Part shown: piece after piece, positions 57,695-64,000 of the stretch
How positions within the stretch are numbered: position 1 is the stretch's first letter
Layout: every line of letters begins with the position of its first letter
Source: Acorus gramineus
Lineage: Eukaryota; Streptophyta; Magnoliopsida; Acorales; Acoraceae
Length of the DNA stretch: 64,000 bases
Assembly (NCBI GenBank): GCA_030737835.1
Contig: CM060849.1
Coordinates: 13,559,216 to 13,623,215, forward strand
Direction: 5' to 3'
Position numbers and translations under genes: made by a program
Notes under the pieces: model-generated
The model's database searches: none
Told to the model about the DNA's origin: nothing
Seen by the model: only the letters and a program-made list of their open reading frames with translations

Positions 57695-58223
57695 CCCCTT
57701 GTATGGGGTGTGACATTGGGTTATTTGCTCCTGATAGCTATACTGGAATAAATAACAATTCAGGTTGAATAAGGAACTTTTTGTTTGGTTGTCTTTTCTG
57801 TTATTCTCATTGGAAAACATAAAAATAATTTTTTTGTTGTTTGGTTCACCTTGAATAAAATGATTATAAATAATTGATAAGGGATGAATAAGAGTTTATG
57901 GCTTTTTAAATGACAACTATACCCCTTAGAAATAGTGTGAGAGATGTATGATTGATTTGATAGATGTGACAATTTTTGAAATCTGTGTGAGACTTATACG
58001 TGAGATAAATTTTTTAAAATGACAGAGAATGGTATTTTTATCCATTGGCAAAGATAAGCCTTGATAAGCAATTCCAACATTTCCTTTGAATAGTTATCAG
58101 GCATTATCCTAGCTTATCCAGACATAACTATCGGGGTTTTTTCTATCAAAACAAACAACTTTTTTGAGCTATTCTCATGTATTCTTCATTATTCTTGTCT
58201 TATGTTCCACGCCATACGACGGG
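57695..58223 (+). mobile_element. MITE of family A, copy A4
   Basis: 529 bp with the clearest termini of the family: CCCCTTGTATGGGGTGTGAC on the left and, reverse-complemented, CCCGTCGTATGGCGTGGAAC on the right. The same orientation as A3, to which it is highly similar. It lies 583 bp beyond the MULE-like element. Confidence 0.65.
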
Positions 58224-58699
58224 ATAAAGATTGTACACGAGGCTGCACATTCTGTATATGGTTCCACATAAATTACACGAAGTGTTCATTTCTTTTAAGA
58301 AATGAATGATTGTGAGGAGAGAAGCTAATAAACATATTGTATCACAATCACTATAAACTTTAATAAGAGAAACAAAGAAGATAACTTATCAAAACCGAGA
58401 AAGTCCAAGCCTAAAATCATCTATACTATCCGCGAGCCAAACAGGGTAATAAGAAGTACAAGATCATTGGTATAAATGCAATTTCACCATGCATTATTCA
58501 TCTTCTTTAAACCAAACAATATAGGATTTCCATTTTATCCAAAATAATAGAGCAATATATATAATAAAGTTAAACACACGGGGTTGGTACTTTGACTTAG
58601 GCCATGGGTCCGCTCTTCGTGAATCTCAAATTGATATTTATCTGACACACATAGTTTAATTAGTTTCTAAACGTGCATACATATCTATTTATTTATTTA
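58224..58699. other. Intergenic, no gene seen
   Basis: AT-rich sequence between two MITEs; short ORFs only. Confidence 0.4.
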
Positions 58700-59320
58700 A
58701 TCATCTTCAATCTTATACTCAAATATTTATTCAAATTTAAATTTAAGTAAAAATCACCCAAAATCTTCTTCAACTATTTACCCATACTTATACCAAATCA
58801 AGATTTTACTCAAATCTTTACCCAAATCAAGGGAGACTCAAATTTTTACCCAAATTTCAACATCTCTTTTTTTCCTTTATCTCCACATTTTCTTCCAATG
58901 TAACATTTTTTTCCCTTCAACTCCACTTTTAGTTTAATTATATTAGATGTTTTCCTACCCTCCAAAATTTTCATCATCTCTTGAAATCCAAAAAAAAAAA
59001 AAATAGTCTTCATTTTTGTTTTTTAACTTCTTTTTACTTCAATAAAAAAATAATATTATTTTTACCTTTTTTAAAAAATTGGATGATAATAATTTTTTAA
59101 TTTTAAATATTTTGAAGGAAAGAAAAATTGAGTAGTAAAAATGTTTGAAGAAAGGACTTTGAAAATGTTTATAGGAAATAATTAGAAGAAGATGTAAAAT
59201 TTTTAAAAGATTTAAGTAAAATACAAAGTGATGGTTGGAAACACATCATATCAAATCAAGCTTTTACTCAAATTTTAAGTGAAATTTGAGTATAGGTTTG
59301 AGTAAAGGCTGGAGATGACC
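58700..59320. mobile_element. MITE, about 620 bp
   Basis: Inverted ends of about 55 bp. The left is TCATCTTCAATCTTATACTC; the reverse complement of the right is GTCATCTCCAGCCTTTACTC. Both are followed by CAAAT.TTTA...AAGTAAAA blocks. The interior is AT-rich and non-coding. Confidence 0.5.
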
Positions 59321-62300
59321 TAAGAAGTGTATGTTTTGGTTTTTTTTTTTGTTTTTATTCTCTTGTAAATTTAGCAATTATAGATATTTTATTTTTCAAA
59401 ACTTAATTAAATATTTCAAATCTGATTTAGCTAGATAAATGATAAATATATTTTGAGATTTTAAAATCAGATTTTAAATCATATGATCAATATATATGTA
59501 TGTATTGAAAATTTAATAATTCAAAATTAAATATATTCACTAAATCTAAGTCAATTGAATTGTATAAAGATTTATTACTTTATTTTTATTATAATATAAA
59601 AATATATATTACATGTTATATAAATTTATTATCCTATAAATTTAATTGTAATGAGCTTTTTGGATAATCAATACCCTATAAATATTTTGTCTTGTGTTAT
59701 TTATATCAATATTATAATTACATCCGCATTTGATACATATATAAAAATAATATATACATGCATATGAATATATTTATATTTTTCTATGTTTCTATTTATG
59801 TTTTTCAAACATTAGTGATATATATATATACAGCATATGTGTTTATTTTTTGCTTTTTTGTTTTTTTTATGTTTTTGTGATAAAAAAAAAAAAAATCTTC
59901 CTGGATTCTACGCGCATGTCAAGCAAGATCAGTGACAAGTTGTTGTCTGTCTGTACATTCGATTTATATGATCTACAGAGAGGACATCACTTTCTCCTTT
60001 GATGATGATGTCTGTGTGGGGACTCTGATCTTCTGAATGAGTGGAGGGACAGCGTGTTTGGTTGCGCAATTGCAAAATTGATTCTGTAAGAATCTGAGTT
60101 TTTAAACTGATTCTGCAAGAACCTCACCTCCCTCAATTTTTGAAATCGCAGCTTTTGGACACTATTTTCTTGAAATCTGTGTGCAGGAAGCTCATCTCCC
60201 TCAGCGATTGCACAGCGTTTGCGATTGCAGGAAGCTGCGTTTGTAATGGTGCAACAAAACGCACTGCTTTGTATTGATAAATTGTCGTCTTTTTTATGGT
60301 TGTCTTATTTATTTGTAGATATAAATATGAATGAACAAGTAGCTAGAAATACTACATTTACTACCTCAAATATAGTTAACAAAACTTACCATAAATTATA
60401 TAAACATAACTATTACAATTTACCATACTAAAGAAACATATTTTTAGGATCATTAAACATATTCTCATTTCTTATTCTTGAAACAAGCAGGGTTTGCTTG
60501 ACAGGAGTGACAAGCAAATAAACAGTCATTTAATCCTCTTCCACAGTGTAACAAGATTTTATGTCTGAATAAGTTATCCATAAAAAAAACAAACACGAGC
60601 ACAAAGAACATAACACAGTTGGAACAAAAAAAATAATAAATCAGATAAGAATAAAATCTCCCTAATATTTTGAGATAGGAGTCTAAAACTATATGATTCT
60701 TCTCTATCCGATCCCATTTAACTATTTCATACGATGATAGGGGTCATTCTCTAAATGGGATAATATTTTTTGTATTTTTGACAAGTTATAGTTTATGTTG
60801 TACTATTTGAATGCAGTTTATATAATTTATGAATAAATAATATATATGTTTTCATTGGTATAGATGTGAAGGGTTTATTCTACATTTAATGACATAAGTA
60901 CAAAACTATTATATTTTTATCTACGCTTAGCAAGCATGTTTTTTTCAAAATTAAGTCTATTTTTCACGAATCAACAGCAGGCTGAATGAATTCACTAATT
61001 AAGCCAAGCAAACTCACTTTAAGGGAACTCACTTAAAAAAAACTCACTTAAAGATAATTTCTATTATTTCATAGCATGGTAAAAAAAAAATTATCATTTT
61101 ATGCTACACTATCTTGTTAATTTTGCAATCTAGCTCTATGGTAGGTTGCATTTATTATTTCTTTGATAATTCAAAGACAAATTATTATACTAAGCTAGTC
61201 CTGTGAAATCTATCTAAAACTAACCCAAAATTTTGATTCTATTCCCATTTGAGGACATATATATTTTAATTTTAGATCGAGTACTTCAAATGCTGTTAAT
61301 TAGGACCCTTTAAGCACTTTAAAATGTCTGTGAAAAATACATCAAAGTACTTTTCTCGCCTATCAAATATGAAGATTAAATGAAACATAAATAAACTGTA
61401 TTAAACCATCATTTCTAATTATATTTGCTTCCAATAGTAATTTTATATATTTGTTTTAAGCAAGCAAGATTTTTTTTTTCGGCAGTTTCAACATTTTCTA
61501 TTATTGTTTGAAATTCAAGGTTTCTTGTCAATTGAAGTTGATTTTTCCACAATTAATGGTCCTTAAAAATTGGTTTAGCAGTAAAGTGAAGTTGATTTTG
61601 AATTTGGAGGGGAATCAACCAGTCAATTTAATGTTTCAAAAATCATGATCAGCTGATTTGTACAAGTATATCAATTAGATGCTTAAATTGATGTCTTAGT
61701 CATATCCAGAATAACAAAACAAAATTGGGTGAATTGCAGTTCCCCCTGTAAGTGCATATATATTTCTTGTAACTTGAAAAACACAAAATGTAATTTTTAT
61801 AAATATTATTTGTAAATGCATTATTATGTCATATAAAAATGATAACTTGCAAAACACTAGAAAAACATACATTAATGCATAACATTAATATATATGTGGT
61901 TCTTATATTGTTATGAAGTACACACTTGTTGGTGTTTGATTTATTTGAGTGTTTGACTAATTATTGCATCTCTAATATAGTTTGAACTGCGCTTTCTTCC
62001 CAATGATGTACGCTCTTGCTAACTCGAAGGTGTAACAATGGATTTGATTTCAACCAAAATGACACGAAGATGATCAGATTAAATACAACATCTTAGTTCA
62101 TTAGGGTAGGAAAAGAACATCGGAATGCAAACATTAGATGAATTCAAATGCTTTGATGTATTTACAGTGATAAAATATTTTCAAGCATTACACATTAACG
62201 TATGTTTCTCTAGTACTGTTTTGCAAGTTAGCCTTTTTACATGACATGCATAATAATGTGTACTTACAGATAATATTTATAGAAATTACATTTTATGTTC

Positions 62301-63064
62301 CGAAAGTTACAGAAAACATATATGCACTTAAGAGGGAAAACTGCTGGGGGGATTAAAGGGATGAGGGTAGAAAAACAAATTAGGTATTTGTTCCAAGGGT
62401 AAAAAAAAACTTCAAAAGCTGGAGGCACAGGAAATATTATGGTTGGCTACAGGGGTATTTGAAAAATTAACCCAAAAAAGTTACATGCAACCCTTTAAAA
62501 TATGGATGATGTCACTTACAACCTTGCATGCAGCCCCGCATTAGTCCCCCGCATGCTTTGATCGCTTTTATTGAAGTGCATATATCATGTAACCAAATCT
62601 ACCTTTAAAATAAGAGTAACTTTACTTACAACCTTGCGTGCAACCTCCCATTACTTCACATATGCTTTGATCACTTTTTTTGAAGTACATGCATCATGTA
62701 TGTATGTAACCAATTGCATGCATATACCCACTTACGCATAAAATAAAATAAAATAAAAATACTACATAGATTTCATGTAATAAAGCATGTATCTCGCTAA
62801 CAAAATAAGATTGTATGGGAATTGAAATAAAGATTGTATAATAGCGCCCTTAAACGAATGTTAGAGATTCTAACCATCTTGGCCACCATGGAAACACCCA
62901 GCTCAAGAGTCTTGGATTCTTTAGGGATTTCCATTTGTAGCATGGGTATATTTTTTGTCATTTTAACTAAATTTTGTCAAACATTTCTGGCATCTATAGT
63001 TGAGAAATTTTTCTGATCTTATGAATTTTCTACATAATATTCTACTAAAAAAATTAGATCGTTA
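59321..63064. other. AT-rich intergenic DNA
   Basis: No gene recognised. Besides the short inverted-repeat element at 60051-60263 there are poly-A tracts near 59881 and a repeated 'aaatattacttacaaccttgc'-like phrase at about 62508 and 62620. An (AAAAT)n-like run lies near 62740. Confidence 0.35.
60051..60263. mobile_element. Short MITE
   Basis: 213 bp with inverted ends AGCGTGTTTGGTTGCGCAAT and AGTGCGTTTTGTTGCACCAT (second as reverse complement). Inside, 'attctg.aagaa.ct' phrases repeat. No clear target duplication. Confidence 0.45.
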
Positions 63065-63325
63065 TTACACTTAATCACTTTTACAATTTTTAATGTAATC
63101 TCATTTACCTCGTTAATCACCTTCACTCACTGTAACAAGGTATATATGTACCTAGTTGAAAAAAAATTATCATTTTCTGTAAATGATGTCACTCTATTAA
63201 TTGAAGTTTATACTTCATTTAATTTGTTTTATAAAAATAAAAATACATACATTATTAGATGAGACATATAAATTTTAGAAAAATGAAAACATAGGCGGAC
63301 TATGTTTGGATTGTAAAAATTAAAA
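63065..63325. mobile_element. Diverged MITE of family B
   Basis: The left end TTATTACACTTAATCACTTT matches the mini-copy in intron 1 of the BEL1-like gene. The interior contains the GAAGTTTATACTTCATTTAA and ATTAGATGAGACATAT phrases of the family. The right end, at about 63310-63325, is decayed. Confidence 0.4.
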
Positions 63326-63876
63326 TATTTTTCTGGAAATTAAAATTGGAATAATGTAATGGTGTGGTAGGCAAACTATTTTTCAACAAAGTTTGAGATG
63401 TAACTCTTTTAATTAATTTCATGTGGTCTAATTTAAAATGGACGACTTCATGTGTGATAATGTCTTAACATAAAGTTGCAGATGTTCTAATTGACATCAT
63501 CAGCTGATATGATGCCTTTTGGATGTCTGTCTAAAACAAGAATAAAAGAATAATCAGCCAGTACCATGTGATGAATATATGCAAATGCAAAATTTGCATC
63601 TATTCTTGCAAAAATGTGATTGTGAATACGTGACATATAAGGACAATATGTGGCTTGTATCCTGGCTACCAGTCATTTAGGAAAAATATTATAAGCTTTA
63701 GTTTGAACCATTAAATGGCCTCAGATCCGTACATATGCGCACAAAGAGAGATCAATGAATTGAAATTATACTGATGAAAGTATAATAGATAAGGTACAGA
63801 TGGGAGGCAAGAATATTAAAAAAGAAATGCTTTAATTTGTTGTGTTTTTTTCATAAACACTAACCCTCCACTTTCA

Positions 63877-63943
63877 CATGAGGTGTGACGTAGAGTTATT
63901 CGTCCGTGATAGATATATCAAGATAGATAATAATCCATTTAAA
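63877..63943 (+). mobile_element. Fragment of a family A MITE, copy A5
   Basis: 67 bp matching the left end of A3/A4 (GAGGTGTGACGTAGAGTTATTC, then 'gatagatat.tcaagatagataataatcc'), cut off by a T17-18 run near the end of the window. Confidence 0.5.
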
Positions 63944-64000
63944 AAGTTTTTTTTTTTTTTTTGATATCAGAGAAACTCTTCGTAGCTGACCTTACAGTCG

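Noticed and set aside
1-64000. tRNA, rRNA or known conserved microRNA precursors
   Set aside because: I compared by eye with remembered mature sequences of several conserved plant miRNAs and with tRNA B-box motifs. No convincing hit was found apart from the retrotransposon primer-binding site. A covariance-model scan would be needed to exclude them.

Overview
This window is nuclear DNA from a flowering plant. The evidence is long AT-rich intergenic tracts, spliced plant transcription-factor genes, many small inverted-repeat transposons, and LTR, LINE and Mutator-like sequence. Coding exons are much richer in G+C than their surroundings. The BTB gene falls from high to lower G+C along its length, a gradient usual in monocots and some early-diverging angiosperms. 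I cannot name the species.

Three host genes can be supported. (1) 6332-7621 (+) is an intronless BTB/POZ protein of the At3g05675 type. (2) 23720-26291 (+) is a four-exon BEL1-like TALE homeodomain gene closest to BLH1, with a 61-bp third exon followed by a GC-AG intron. (3) 33304-42129 (-) is a ten-exon LONESOME HIGHWAY (LHW)-type bHLH gene encoding about 995 residues. It has a TATA box and two short upstream ORFs in its leader. The two transcription-factor genes converge, with their 3' ends about 7 kb apart.

The rest is mostly repeats. 1-6.3 kb holds a decayed LTR and small inverted-repeat elements. 7.6-23 kb is an AT-rich desert with several MITEs and an isolated cluster of ACGT-core motifs at 14.1-14.3 kb. 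26.5-27.3 kb is a 5'-truncated LINE just behind the homeobox gene. 31.1-32.9 kb holds two copies of one MITE family facing each other. 43.7-51 kb is mixed repeats, including a 189-bp CpG-dense hairpin island embedded in a (TA)n tract.

51734-57111 is the most striking structure. It is one element with about 360-bp terminal inverted repeats and an exact 9-bp target duplication, which points to a Mutator-like element. It encloses most of a Ty1/copia retrotransposon: one 150-bp LTR, a primer-binding site, and a long open protease-integrase-RT-RNase H frame that lacks a normal Gag and the 3' end.

57.7-64 kb is again AT-rich with MITEs. No RNA gene, CRISPR array or organellar gene was recognised.
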